64,000 nucleotides of DNA from contig NZ_JBLWFI010000001.1 of the NCBI RefSeq assembly GCF_048898065.1, positions 1,976,155-2,040,154 on the forward strand. The letters are read 5' to 3'. The DNA is from Tepidibacillus_B infernus. GTDB taxonomy: Bacteria; Bacillota; Bacilli; Tepidibacillales; Tepidibacillaceae. Positions 9,128-17,566 of this stretch are shown piece by piece. The first letter of the stretch is position 1. Each line of letters starts with the position of its first letter. The translations under genes and the position numbers were made by a program. The notes below the pieces were generated by a model. That model saw nothing but the letters and a program-made list of their open reading frames with translations. It was not told the DNA's origin and ran no database searches.

Positions 9128-9365
9128 AGTTTTTTATTTAGTAAAATACGTAAAACTTATATAAAATCTCCTTTTGATATTCTTGAAAATGCTGATACCA
9201 AAATTATGTTAAACCCCAATATAGGAAAGATTTTAAGAGATATGTACTGACTAAAAAAAATAGCGTAAAGAAAGTAAGAAATTCAAAAGAAGTTCTTCTA
9301 GACTTAGAAAATTATACTATTGACTAAGAAAGTCAACATAGGGGAAATTGTGCTGGATGTAAAGT

Positions 9366-9390
9366 AAGAGGTAGCATAGTGCTACCTCTT
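9366..9390 (-). terminator. terminator hairpin after the maf operon
   Basis: AAGAGGTAGC and GCTACCTCTT form a perfect 10-bp stem around a 5-nt loop, 24 nt after the stop of the 126-residue gene. The tract after it on the minus strand (ACTTTAC) is weak; TATAAT follows on the plus strand. Confidence 0.55.
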
Positions 9391-9413
9391 TATAATATCT
9401 CTAGCTTAAGCTT

Positions 9414-9794
9414 TCATTGAAGATGATTATTTAACAACTGGTTATGAAAATTTTTTATATGTTTAAGATATCCTGTAAAAATTTCTTTTAATTCATACTG
9501 TAATATATCTGATAATAAGACATGATCACCATTTTTTATTGCGAGTTCTAATTCCCTAAGGGCATCCGATAGTGTTGAAAGTTGTATCTCACTCATATAA
9601 TTATCATTTGCAGACTTTATAAGATATAAGCCATCAAATAACCAATGAACCCCATCTATATAATCTTTTAAGGTATTTAGAGCTTTTTCATTATTTGCCA
9701 TTTGAAACTGCTCAGTTATTAGATCAGATGCTTTTATAAGCTTTGGCAAATAGTCGTCCATTGATTCTATTAAATCTATGATTTGTTGTTTCAT
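9414..9794 (-). CDS. small helical protein of unknown function
   Basis: This 126-residue protein is not recognised. It looks wholly alpha-helical, with no signal peptide, membrane segment or cysteines. The ATG has GGAGTGGG upstream. It lies 15 bp after the Maf glycosyltransferase gene and is probably translated from the same message, followed by the hairpin at 9366-9390. Position suggests a role in flagellin export, chaperoning or glycosylation; this is inference from context only. Confidence 0.7.
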   Translation of the reverse strand: MKQQIIDLIESMDDYLPKLIKASDLITEQFQMANNEKALNTLKDYIDGVHWLFDGLYLIKSANDNYMSEIQLSTLSDALRELELAIKNGDHVLLSDILQYELKEIFTGYLKHIKNFHNQLLNNHLQ

Positions 9795-9809
9795 TTTCCC
9801 ACTCCAATA

Positions 9810-11612
9810 TCATATTTGTTCTAATATTACCTTCACTTTATTTGCCATACTATTTAATTCCTTATAAAAATAGTAATTCTTCTCGGCAATACTAACATCA
9901 TTTTTTTCATCATCAGTTTTTTTTCTATTTTTCCAGAATTCCATTTTTATCATCAGTGGTTGTTTTATGAAATAAAGTATTAAATCTTTATCATTTAATT
10001 GATGAATCTTCCTATCTACTTTGTTTAATTTAACCAAAAGTTTGTTTATCTTTTTATCATCAGACTTATTATTTATTACCGTTTCCAATAATTCTTTAGA
10101 GATTTTTTCTCCTTTAGAACTATACTCTATGAAAGTCGAAACTACATTCTTTATTTCATCAATTTTTTCTTCACTATTCACTTTCATTGTATCATTTTTA
10201 TTTTCAAAGATAATATCAGAAATCATAGCTTCTATATCAGTCTCTATTGTACAAAATTTTTCAATAAATTTTTGAAATGAAATAGGCTTTGTTCCTTTAA
10301 TCTTAGCTCCTTTTAATGTAGCATTGTATACATGATCTAATTTTTTTACATCCAGATAATCTTCAAACCATTTTTTCATACCATAATAGACATAATCTGT
10401 AAATAATTTACTTCCATCATTAGATTCAATTGTAAACAAATTCCTGTTATTATTTTTTATTGAATCTAAGCTTTTCCTATGGTTATGCCCCTCTGGATGT
10501 GAATATCCACCAGTATAGCCTAGATCTTGGCCAATAAAACAAATTGGGCCACTTGAAATCCTGGTAGCTATATCTAATACACCATTAGCAACAGAAGAAC
10601 CTTGATATACCGTTCCAGTTTCAAATCCAATCATTTCATTATACCAATTATATATCCCAATACCAGTAGGCTGAAACACTATTTTAGGTCCCAAATATTC
10701 GTCTAAAATTTTATAATGTAGGTGAGGAGAGTAGAATAATGGTCTATCCCTATTTTTCAATTTTTTAAAATGATTGTAATTCTCTAAGTCGCCATCTATA
10801 GAAACAATAATATGAGGTTTTATATTGTACTTTTCCAATATTGTAATAGCTGAGCCTGAACAAATTATAATCGCACGGTTATGTATTGTTTTTAAATAGT
10901 CTATCTCTTCTTTTAGTGACGGCCCAGCAGAAACAATAATCACGGGCGAAGTAAATTTGTCTTCAAATACTTTGAACGGGATTGAATTTATTGCATGCTT
11001 CAAATTTCGAAGATAATTCTCTTGCCATTTCTCCGAAAAAAAAATTCTAGTGTTTAAATCTATTTTATATGACATGATAGCTTCTTCTATTATTTTAAGA
11101 ATACTTTTAATTTCTTCATTAAATAGTTTATCGTAATGGTGGGAAATGTTAATTTTATAGGGTCTAAACTGTTGTCTATTAAATCCTTCTAAAATTGATC
11201 TTATCCCATTATAATCGGTCCCTATGTGAATAAATACTTGCTTATTATTTATTAAATCAGTAAGATCAACATTTTGAATTGCTAATTGAAATATTTCTTT
11301 AGAAGGTTCTATAATTATCATATAGTCTTCTTTATCCATTTTTTTTAATAAAGATTTCGCATGATAACCTAATCCTAAACCTATTAAGATAGAAATATTT
11401 CCTTCCTCATAAAAGGAATCAGCCCAACGTTTCGCTTCATTTACGGGATCATATTTACTGTGAAAATAGTATTGAGCGTCATTATTAGTGAATTTAATAG
11501 TAGGATTTTGATTTTTCCCCATTTCAACCACAAAATAAGTTTCATCATCAATTATTTCAAAATCCATATATTTTTTTTTATAAGCAAATAAATTTCTTTC
11601 ATAGATATCCAA
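9810..11612 (-). CDS. motility accessory factor, Maf-type flagellin glycosyltransferase
   Basis: The 600-residue product belongs to the Maf (MAF_flag10/DUF115) family, which transfers nonulosonic acids from CMP-sugars to flagellin in the cytoplasm. The central segment VIIVSAGPSLKEEIDYL with IVSIDGDLENYNHF is the conserved nucleotide-sugar-binding core. The frame is open up to 11648, but that overlaps the hag terminator; TTG at 11612, eight bases after AAGGGGG, is the best start. It sits directly downstream of hag and upstream of the legionaminate genes, the usual donor-acceptor pairing. Confidence 0.85.
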   Translation of the reverse strand: MDIYERNLFAYKKKYMDFEIIDDETYFVVEMGKNQNPTIKFTNNDAQYYFHSKYDPVNEAKRWADSFYEEGNISILIGLGLGYHAKSLLKKMDKEDYMIIIEPSKEIFQLAIQNVDLTDLINNKQVFIHIGTDYNGIRSILEGFNRQQFRPYKINISHHYDKLFNEEIKSILKIIEEAIMSYKIDLNTRIFFSEKWQENYLRNLKHAINSIPFKVFEDKFTSPVIIVSAGPSLKEEIDYLKTIHNRAIIICSGSAITILEKYNIKPHIIVSIDGDLENYNHFKKLKNRDRPLFYSPHLHYKILDEYLGPKIVFQPTGIGIYNWYNEMIGFETGTVYQGSSVANGVLDIATRISSGPICFIGQDLGYTGGYSHPEGHNHRKSLDSIKNNNRNLFTIESNDGSKLFTDYVYYGMKKWFEDYLDVKKLDHVYNATLKGAKIKGTKPISFQKFIEKFCTIETDIEAMISDIIFENKNDTMKVNSEEKIDEIKNVVSTFIEYSSKGEKISKELLETVINNKSDDKKINKLLVKLNKVDRKIHQLNDKDLILYFIKQPLMIKMEFWKNRKKTDDEKNDVSIAEKNYYFYKELNSMANKVKVILEQI

Positions 11613-11637
11613 TTCAATAACCCCCTTCCATTTTAAT

Positions 11638-11670
11638 AAAAAGACCAAAGGAGATCCCTTTGGTCTTTTT
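11638..11670 (-). terminator. hag terminator
   Basis: AAGACCAAAGG and CCTTTGGTCTT pair perfectly (11667-11657 with 11651-11641) around a 5-nt loop, followed on the minus strand by TTTTTATT. It directly follows the flagellin stop and would separate hag from maf. Confidence 0.9.
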
Positions 11671-11682
11671 TATTATTAAAGA

Positions 11683-12525
11683 CTAACGGAGTAATTGAAG
11701 AACTCCTTGAGGTTGTTGGTTGGCTTGAGCTAACATAGATTGGGCTGCTTGCATTAAGATATTATTCTTAGTAAATTCCATCATCTCTTTAGCCATATCT
11801 ACATCACGAATTCGTGATTCTGCTGCAGTCAAGTTCTCTGAAGATGTTCCTAAATTGTTAATCGTATGTTCTAAACGATTTTGAACAGCACCTAATGAAG
11901 ATCTTTCTTCTGATACTTGCTTAATCGCTGCATCAATACCAGCTAACTGTTTGTCAAATGAAAGAGCAGTATTAGCAAAACTCGTAACGTTAATACTTGC
12001 TACTTTTACACCACTGCCTAAAGCAGATGCTGACATTGTACTAAGTGTTACCTCAACGTTTTGACCTTTATTAGCACCAATTTGGAATGTAATACCATTA
12101 GTTGCATAACTACCTTTAAGAAGAGTTTTTCCGTTAAACTCAGTTCTATCGGAAATACCAGTTATTTCTGTTGCTAATGCATCAATTTCATCCTGTATAG
12201 CATTTAGATCTTCATTAGCATTTGTTCCGTTATTTGCTTGAATAATTAATTCTCTCATTCTTTGAAGAATACTATGTGTTTCATTTAAAGCACCTTCAGC
12301 AGTTTGGATTAAAGAGATGCCATCTTGTGAGTTACGTTGTGCTTGCTCTAAACCACGAATTTGTGAACGCATCTTTTCGGAAATCGATAGTCCTGCAGCA
12401 TCGTCTCCAGCACGATTAATACGATATCCTGATGAAAGTTTCTCCATGGATTTAGCAGCCATTACATTATTGTTACTTAATTGACGGTACGTGTTTAATG
12501 CGGGAATATTGTGATTAATTCTCAT
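11683..12525 (-). CDS. hag: flagellin
   Basis: The 280-residue flagellin starts MRINHNIPALNTYRQL and ends with the D0 helix ANQQPQGVLQLLR. The N-terminal D0/D1 helices span about 1-140 and the C-terminal ones about 195-280, leaving a very short D2-like middle with several serines and threonines available for sugar attachment. The Shine-Dalgarno sequence AAGGAGG lies eight bases before the ATG and overlaps a second CsrA-type GGA site. Expression is probably sigma-D driven and repressed by CsrA. Confidence 0.97.
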   Translation of the reverse strand: MRINHNIPALNTYRQLSNNNVMAAKSMEKLSSGYRINRAGDDAAGLSISEKMRSQIRGLEQAQRNSQDGISLIQTAEGALNETHSILQRMRELIIQANNGTNANEDLNAIQDEIDALATEITGISDRTEFNGKTLLKGSYATNGITFQIGANKGQNVEVTLSTMSASALGSGVKVASINVTSFANTALSFDKQLAGIDAAIKQVSEERSSLGAVQNRLEHTINNLGTSSENLTAAESRIRDVDMAKEMMEFTKNNILMQAAQSMLAQANQQPQGVLQLLR

Positions 12526-12533
12526 TTTCTTTT

Positions 12534-12567
12534 CCTCCTTGAATTTTGTTTTTCCACATCCTTGTGG
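12534..12567 (-). promoter_or_regulatory. CsrA binding sites in the hag leader
   Basis: The transcript contains CCACAAGGATGTGG (12567-12554): a 5-bp stem CCACA/TGTGG showing AGGA in the loop, identical to the CsrA consensus core ACARGGAUGU. A second GGA site, CAAGGAGG (12541-12534), is the Shine-Dalgarno sequence itself. This two-site layout is the one known in B. subtilis hag, where CsrA blocks ribosome binding. Confidence 0.8.
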
Positions 12568-12615
12568 TTGTGCAAGTGTTCATTCGGCCGCTATGAATCA
12601 CTTACTCTATTATAT

Positions 12616-12642
12616 TTATCGAATAAAAATAGAGAGGTTTTT
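12616..12642 (-). promoter_or_regulatory. sigma-D-like promoter of hag
   Basis: The minus strand shows AAAA (12642-12639), 15 nt, TTCGATAA (12623-12616). The CGATA core and spacing fit sigma-D, the -35 has three of four matches. A GGAGG/CCTCT hairpin with a following T-run overlaps the -35 area and may end csrA transcripts. Confidence 0.5.
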
Positions 12643-12708
12643 CCTCCCCATTTCAGGCAATTATTGCCTTTTATCACTATTTTATTAGGTTTTTCTTCCT
12701 TTATCTCT

Positions 12709-12954
12709 CTAATTCATCTTATTTTCATTTTCAAGTTCAGCAAATGCATTTAGTAGATCAATCGATAGATTTTGTTTTGCTGCTAATTTATTTTCTTCTT
12801 GTATCGCTATATAGATTTCTTTCCGGTGAATATCAATATGTTTGGGGGCATTAATTCCTAGTTTAATTTGCTCACCTTCAATGGCAACCACTGTTATTTC
12901 AATATCATGCCCTAGCATGATCGATTCGCCTTTTTTTCTAGTTAAGACTAACAT
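12709..12954 (-). CDS. csrA: carbon storage regulator CsrA
   Basis: The 81-residue RNA-binding protein has the complete CsrA beta-fold: MLVLTRKKGESIMLGHDIEITV, then GEQIKLGINAPKHIDIHRKEIY. A C-terminal tail of about 25 residues is typical of Bacillus versions. It represses hag translation, and FliW relieves this by binding CsrA. The start is two bases after the fliW stop, so the pair is co-translated. Confidence 0.97.
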   Translation of the reverse strand: MLVLTRKKGESIMLGHDIEITVVAIEGEQIKLGINAPKHIDIHRKEIYIAIQEENKLAAKQNLSIDLLNAFAELENENKMN

Positions 12955-12955
12955 T

Positions 12956-13405
12956 CTATTTAACCCCCTCTTTTACTTGTTGAGGGAATAATGGTGTTTT
13001 GGTTAAATAATCGGTTTCGTGAAGAATGATTTGTTTGGCCTTTTTATTTTTTATATTGATAATAATGGGAGCCTTTAAATTCATCGTCGCCTTTTTAAAA
13101 TTCTCGGGTATAGATAAAATTCCCCAAACCGCCACTTCATTAACATCTTTAATCTCTAATTCTGCTATACTCTGTTCATCCAATTCAAATTCATAATTGG
13201 GATAAAATGAAAATGGATTGGCAATGACAAATGCTAGATTTACAGTATGGATCGATTGTAAAAAGGCTAATGGGTTCTCCTGATCGGGTTGAAACAGGAT
13301 AAACTGTTTCTCCTCTTCAAAGCCAGGAATTCCTTTCTCAAAATGAATGACATCCTCTTCTTTATATTCCAATACACCAAAACGGGTCGTTTCGATTTTT
13401 GCCAT
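12956..13405 (-). CDS. fliW: flagellar assembly factor FliW
   Basis: FliW is the protein antagonist of CsrA and also binds flagellin, linking hag translation to export. The 149-residue product has family motifs FEKGIPGFEEEKQFIL and ANPFSFYPNYEFEL. The ATG follows AAGGAGG. It lies between yviE and csrA as in B. subtilis. Confidence 0.96.
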   Translation of the reverse strand: MAKIETTRFGVLEYKEEDVIHFEKGIPGFEEEKQFILFQPDQENPLAFLQSIHTVNLAFVIANPFSFYPNYEFELDEQSIAELEIKDVNEVAVWGILSIPENFKKATMNLKAPIIINIKNKKAKQIILHETDYLTKTPLFPQQVKEGVK

Positions 13406-13484
13406 ACAAACGCCTCCTTAATCAAAAAATGCTACAGAACCTACTATAGCATTTCGTTACTTACCAATATAAATCCTTTCAATT

Positions 13485-14051
13485 TTAAATTCTTTGATCA
13501 ATTTTTGGTGGTAAATTCTCAATTGAGTTTCTTTGTAGCATATAAATGTTTAGTTTCCCTGGAATATAGTCTATAACCGGTTTGTTAGGTTTTACTTCTA
13601 TATCTACCTTTCCTCTATACCACTCAATATCTAGTCTACCTGGTATGACGCGAATATCCACATTATCGTATGAAGGTTCTCCCTCATAATAAAACTCGTA
13701 GAATTGAATCGAGTTTTCCTTTGCCATCTCAGGAATTGGATCTTCTTTGATATGAATCGCTGCGAGTCGGTCTCCTTTTTCGGCAATTTTGGCAATTGTA
13801 TCTAACACAATTCGCTTTGTTTCATGATAAATGACCTTTTGCAACTCTAATGGTGGCCTTTTTCCCAATGCACTCCAAGCTTTTGTTTGATCAATTTGGA
13901 CCTGTGGATAGGTATGTTGAACCTCCATTTTGGCTGGCTCTTGTTGGATCGAAACCTCTGCTTTTGGTTGTTCGATTTGCAAGGTTGCTCTTTTCGAGTC
14001 CATACCGATCTTTGCATAGGTTTGGCGAATTTGAATTTGAGGAATTTTCAT
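13485..14051 (-). CDS. yviE: DUF6470 flagellar-cluster protein (YviE-like)
   Basis: This 188-residue protein is found in the same place in Bacillus flagellar loci and its function is unknown. The N-terminal half is a series of short beta-type segments built on repeated IQIRQTYAKI / LQIEQPKAEV / MEVQHTYPQV units; the C-terminal half has RVIPGRLDIEWYRGKVDIE followed by a second similar unit. No signal peptide or membrane segment is seen. The start has GGTGA seven bases upstream. Confidence 0.85.
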   Translation of the reverse strand: MKIPQIQIRQTYAKIGMDSKRATLQIEQPKAEVSIQQEPAKMEVQHTYPQVQIDQTKAWSALGKRPPLELQKVIYHETKRIVLDTIAKIAEKGDRLAAIHIKEDPIPEMAKENSIQFYEFYYEGEPSYDNVDIRVIPGRLDIEWYRGKVDIEVKPNKPVIDYIPGKLNIYMLQRNSIENLPPKIDQRI

Positions 14052-14071
14052 CTCTAATTCACCATTTTATA

Positions 14072-14965
14072 TTATCTTAGAAAATCAATTAAACTAGGCC
14101 GAATAATTCTAGCACCTGTAGATAAGGAGGCCTGGTAAATGTTTTCTTCTGTTTTCATATTAATGAGCAGTTCAGCCATGTCCGCATCTTCAGTTTTAGA
14201 CAATAATTCTTGTAAATTGATATTCGTATTTTCTAAACGGTTTTTCATTAGATCTATCCGATTGGAACGGGCGCCAATTTCTGCCCATTTCTCCATGATC
14301 AGATCTAATCTGGAATCTAATTGTCCTAATGATTGACTAACACCTTGCTGATCATTATTATTTAAGGCATCTCTTAAATCAGCTAATACTTTAAACGCAT
14401 TGGTAGGATCATTTTGGTCCCCAAATAGATCTGCACCAGAAATATTGACTGGAATAATCGTTCCTATTCCAACTTCAAATTGAATGACACCAGCATCAGG
14501 GGTTACCGTTTCTGCCGTTCCAACCGCATATGGTTTCACATCAGTCATTTGTCCATTAAATACGTATTTTCCATTAAACTGGCTATTTCCAATCTGAACT
14601 AGTTGCTCATATAATTGATTGACCTCTTGACCTAATGCTTGCATCGCCTGAACAGGTGTTGCACCATTTGCACCTTGTACCGCTAATTCTCTTGCCCGTT
14701 GTAGAACATCATTGGCCTCATTGATCATTTTATCGCCATATTCAAGCCAAGAAATGGCTGAATCCACATTACGCTGGTATTGCTCGTTAGAAGCTAATTC
14801 GCTGCGGTAGCGTAAAGCAAAACCTAATCCTACTGGATCATCTGAGGGTTTATTGATCACTTTTCCAGTAGACATTTGGTTTTGAAGCTTTTCTAAGCGG
14901 GTTAAGTTATTATTCAGGTTGCGAAGCATTTGTGAATTTAACATTCCCTGTGTTACTCTCATCAT
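14072..14965 (-). CDS. flgL: flagellar hook-filament junction protein FlgL
   Basis: FlgL (HAP3) joins hook and filament. The 297-residue protein has a flagellin-like N-terminus (MLNSQMLRNLNNNLTRLEKLQNQMSTGK) and a C-terminal helix ending with TGARIIRPSLIDFLR. Two adjacent ATG codons follow AGTAGGGATCG. It lies 20 bp after flgK in the operon. Confidence 0.95.
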   Translation of the reverse strand: MMRVTQGMLNSQMLRNLNNNLTRLEKLQNQMSTGKVINKPSDDPVGLGFALRYRSELASNEQYQRNVDSAISWLEYGDKMINEANDVLQRARELAVQGANGATPVQAMQALGQEVNQLYEQLVQIGNSQFNGKYVFNGQMTDVKPYAVGTAETVTPDAGVIQFEVGIGTIIPVNISGADLFGDQNDPTNAFKVLADLRDALNNNDQQGVSQSLGQLDSRLDLIMEKWAEIGARSNRIDLMKNRLENTNINLQELLSKTEDADMAELLINMKTEENIYQASLSTGARIIRPSLIDFLR

Positions 14966-14985
14966 CGATCCCTACTTTCTATCTA

Positions 14986-16572
14986 TTAACGACCTACGAT
15001 ACCCATACCGTTTATGATTTTATCTAACATTTCATCAATCGTTGTAATCATCCTTGCTGAAGCATTATAGGCATGTTGGAACTTAATCAGATTTGCCATT
15101 TCCTCGTCTAAAGAAACACCACTCACTGATTCTCTACGACTATCTACCTGTTCAACCAATACTTTTTGATTCTCTGCTTGTCTAGTTGCTTCCTGTGCTT
15201 TTACTCCTAACTGGCCAACCATTGAGCGAAAATACTCATCAAAGGTGCCTTCTCCACTTACTGCGTTATTGGTGTTATCAAAGGTAATAGAAACATTTCG
15301 CATCTGACCAATCCATAAGGCAAGTTGATTGTTCCCTTTCACTACTTTTTCTACAGGGGGATTGGTGCCATCATTATAAGTATAGGTCCTCGTGGAGGCA
15401 GCTATATTTCTCACATCTGCTGTAATATCCTGATTAACTTGAATGTTATTCGCAGTAAAACTTCCACTGCCATCTTTGGTTGTAAAGAATAGGCCACCTG
15501 CTTGTAGTGGATCTTGAAGGGTATAGCCTAATTGGTGTAACCCATTTATCCCCTTTATTATTACAGTTATATCACTTGTTACTGTACGTTGATTCGCATC
15601 CCCTGTATAGGTAACGGTTGTTCCATCCGTTTTTGTTAAAGTTGTCCCATCAGGTAAAATTGTCCCAGTAGGTATGGTTAATTCAAATTCTCCTTCGACG
15701 AGTCCCTTGACCATCGCATCCATTTGTGCTTGGAAATCTTGCACATACTGATCTCGTGACAAGAGATATCCATGTATTTCCCCACTGGTTAGGTCTGCTG
15801 GTAATGCATTTGCATCTAACACGGTAGGTACATTAATACCGTTCACTAATTCGGTATTTCCCATTTTGATGGTGTACCCATTTGGCGCATTGATCACATC
15901 AATATTGACTAACTTGGACAATTGGTCTGTGAGAAGATCTCGTTGGTCCCGCAAATCATTGGCATGATCTCCTAAACCTTCTACTCTAAAAATTTCTTTA
16001 TTCAAGTTCGCAATTTGTTTGGTTAAGGTATTGACTTCTGTTACTTTGATATTGATACTTTCCGTTAAATCGTTTTTTAAATTTTGCAATTTACTGGCTA
16101 CATCGTTAAATGCATCTGCCATCGCGCCTGCCCGTTCCATGACAACTGAACGAGCTGTAAGATTATCGGGTTGGCCCGCTAAATCCTGCCACGCATTCCA
16201 AAAATCATCTACAACCGAGCGAATTCCATAATCTGATGGCTCATTGACAATCGCTTCTAATTTTTCTAATGTATCCTGACGAATTGTCCAATCGCCATAG
16301 TCTTTGTTTTGGTTACGAAATTGTTCATCAAGGAAACTCTCCCGAATACGGCGAATATTGGAAAAATCGACCCCAGTTCCTAATTGTCCAGGGGCAGTGC
16401 TATGGGAAAGTCCTGGTGCTTCGATAGGCTTAGAAGCTACAAAATCGACCATCTGCCTTGTGTATCCTTTGGTATTGGCATTTGCAATATTATGTCCGGT
16501 TGTTTGGATTGCCGTTTGTTGAGCAAACAATCCTCGTTTCGCTGTTTCTAATCCATGAAATGTGGAACGCAT
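14986..16572 (-). CDS. flgK: flagellar hook-associated protein FlgK
   Basis: FlgK (HAP1) forms the first junction ring between hook and filament. The 528-residue product has the rod/hook N-terminal motif QTTGHNIANANTKGYTRQ and a C-terminal segment LDEEMANLIKFQHAYNASARMI. AAAGGAG precedes the ATG. It is the usual length for a Gram-positive FlgK and lies in the standard flgN-flgK-flgL order. Confidence 0.96.
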   Translation of the reverse strand: MRSTFHGLETAKRGLFAQQTAIQTTGHNIANANTKGYTRQMVDFVASKPIEAPGLSHSTAPGQLGTGVDFSNIRRIRESFLDEQFRNQNKDYGDWTIRQDTLEKLEAIVNEPSDYGIRSVVDDFWNAWQDLAGQPDNLTARSVVMERAGAMADAFNDVASKLQNLKNDLTESINIKVTEVNTLTKQIANLNKEIFRVEGLGDHANDLRDQRDLLTDQLSKLVNIDVINAPNGYTIKMGNTELVNGINVPTVLDANALPADLTSGEIHGYLLSRDQYVQDFQAQMDAMVKGLVEGEFELTIPTGTILPDGTTLTKTDGTTVTYTGDANQRTVTSDITVIIKGINGLHQLGYTLQDPLQAGGLFFTTKDGSGSFTANNIQVNQDITADVRNIAASTRTYTYNDGTNPPVEKVVKGNNQLALWIGQMRNVSITFDNTNNAVSGEGTFDEYFRSMVGQLGVKAQEATRQAENQKVLVEQVDSRRESVSGVSLDEEMANLIKFQHAYNASARMITTIDEMLDKIINGMGIVGR

Positions 16573-16584
16573 ACTTCCACTCCT

Positions 16585-17097
16585 TTATGCTTTTTGATCA
16601 AAAATTCCTCGATTTGGCATTGTCATTTGGTTAATTGTTGGTTTGGTTGTTGGTTTCGAGTAGGTAAAAGCTTGTTTAGGTTGTTCTGTAAGCATTTCTA
16701 ACGTATGAGAAACGTAATCTAAAGATTGATGAATCAATTGCGTATTTAATTCGTTATATCTTTTCACTTCATCAATGGCATCAGATAACTTTTGATGGAT
16801 TTCTTGTAATTGTGCCTTTTCCTGCGAAGAAGTTAATAGCTTTAATAAATCAGACATGGAGAATTCCTGTAAGACAAATCCTCTGTCCTCAAAAAATTGG
16901 CGAACGATCGCCTTTCGTTCCTCTTCCAATTTCCCCATTTTTTTTATCCAACGCGCTTCAAGTTGAGTGATTTTGGCCAATTCATCAATATCTCCGTCAA
17001 TCAGCACTTGTTTTTTGCGTTTTGCCATCTCTACCATTTCCATATGAGATTGATAGATCTCACTGAATACTTTCATGAGATTTTGAAATGGAGCCAT
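16585..17097 (-). CDS. flgN: flagellar export chaperone FlgN
   Basis: FlgN (YvyG) is a cytoplasmic helical chaperone for FlgK and FlgL. The 170-residue protein shows the family's long helical heptad pattern, with KRKKQVLIDGDIDELAKITQLE and a second helix around RYNELNTQLIHQSLDYVSHTLE. An open TTG start exists at 17115, but GAGGGG sits just before the ATG at 17097, which is preferred. Confidence 0.9.
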   Translation of the reverse strand: MAPFQNLMKVFSEIYQSHMEMVEMAKRKKQVLIDGDIDELAKITQLEARWIKKMGKLEEERKAIVRQFFEDRGFVLQEFSMSDLLKLLTSSQEKAQLQEIHQKLSDAIDEVKRYNELNTQLIHQSLDYVSHTLEMLTEQPKQAFTYSKPTTKPTINQMTMPNRGIFDQKA

Positions 17098-17135
17098 GAT
17101 TACCCCTCGCTTCAATTGCTTTTTTAAACCACTCT

Positions 17136-17396
17136 CTATTTAAACAACTTTAGGATTTTTTCTGCTACTTTTCCTGAATCCACTTGATAGGTTCCATTTT
17201 TAATTTGGTCTTTAATTTGGTTTATCTTTTCTTCACGACCTACATCTTTGGTTTGTTCTAATAAAGCTTTTGCTTCGTCCGAAATGTTAATTTCATCTTT
17301 TTTTGATTCTGTCTTTTTTAATTGCCGTTCCTTTTGGTTGATTTGTTGTTGATAGCGACTGATGCCTTGGATTCGATTGATATCGTTTATTTTCAT
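17136..17396 (-). CDS. flgM: anti-sigma-D factor FlgM
   Basis: The 86-residue FlgM holds sigma-D inactive until the hook is finished. It starts MKINDINRIQGISRYQQQ and has the family C-terminal pattern REEKINQIKDQIKNGTYQVDS ... VAEKIL, with the helices that bind sigma-28. It heads the flgM-flgN-flgK-flgL-yviE-fliW-csrA gene run and has its own sigma-D-like promoter 50 bp upstream. Confidence 0.94.
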   Translation of the reverse strand: MKINDINRIQGISRYQQQINQKERQLKKTESKKDEINISDEAKALLEQTKDVGREEKINQIKDQIKNGTYQVDSGKVAEKILKLFK

Positions 17397-17422
17397 TGTT
17401 TTTTCACCCCTAACATACTAAA

Positions 17423-17456
17423 TGCCGATAATCAAGTATTACCTTCATTATCGGCA
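17423..17456. repeat. 10-bp inverted repeat ahead of flgM
   Basis: TGCCGATAAT (17423-17432) and ATTATCGGCA (17447-17456) are perfect inverted repeats 14 bp apart. The right arm contains the -10 element of the flgM promoter; the left arm lies in the early transcript or just downstream of the start. Confidence 0.8.
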
Positions 17457-17474
17457 GGATTCCTTTATTTATTA
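17448..17474 (-). promoter_or_regulatory. sigma-D-like promoter of flgM
   Basis: GCCGATAA (17455-17448) matches the sigma-D -10 at seven of eight positions; TAAT (17474-17471) lies 15 nt upstream and matches the -35 at three of four. B. subtilis flgM also has a sigma-D promoter here. Confidence 0.7.
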
Positions 17475-17566
17475 AAGTTGAAATTTAACGAAATTGATTT
17501 GATTTCCTTCGGATTTCTCATTTATTCTGGTGTTTTCTATATAAACTATGATTATCCTGTTTATCA

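Larger units (their letters stand above)
9101..9393. repeat. flanking intergenic repeat, copy B
   Basis: This is the partner of the unit at 2076-2243: promoter, AATTATG, CCAATATAGGAAAG (9216-9229), TATACTATTGA, GGGGAAATT and the 10-bp hairpin. About 80 bp (roughly 9231-9307) has no match in copy A. Together with the promoter it fills the 330-bp stretch between legB and the next gene; no intact gene is visible here. Confidence 0.7.

Noticed and set aside
17423..17432. Divergent plus-strand sigma-D promoter at the flgM repeat
   Set aside because: The -10-like GCCGATAA has no TAAA at the right distance and no plus-strand gene follows.
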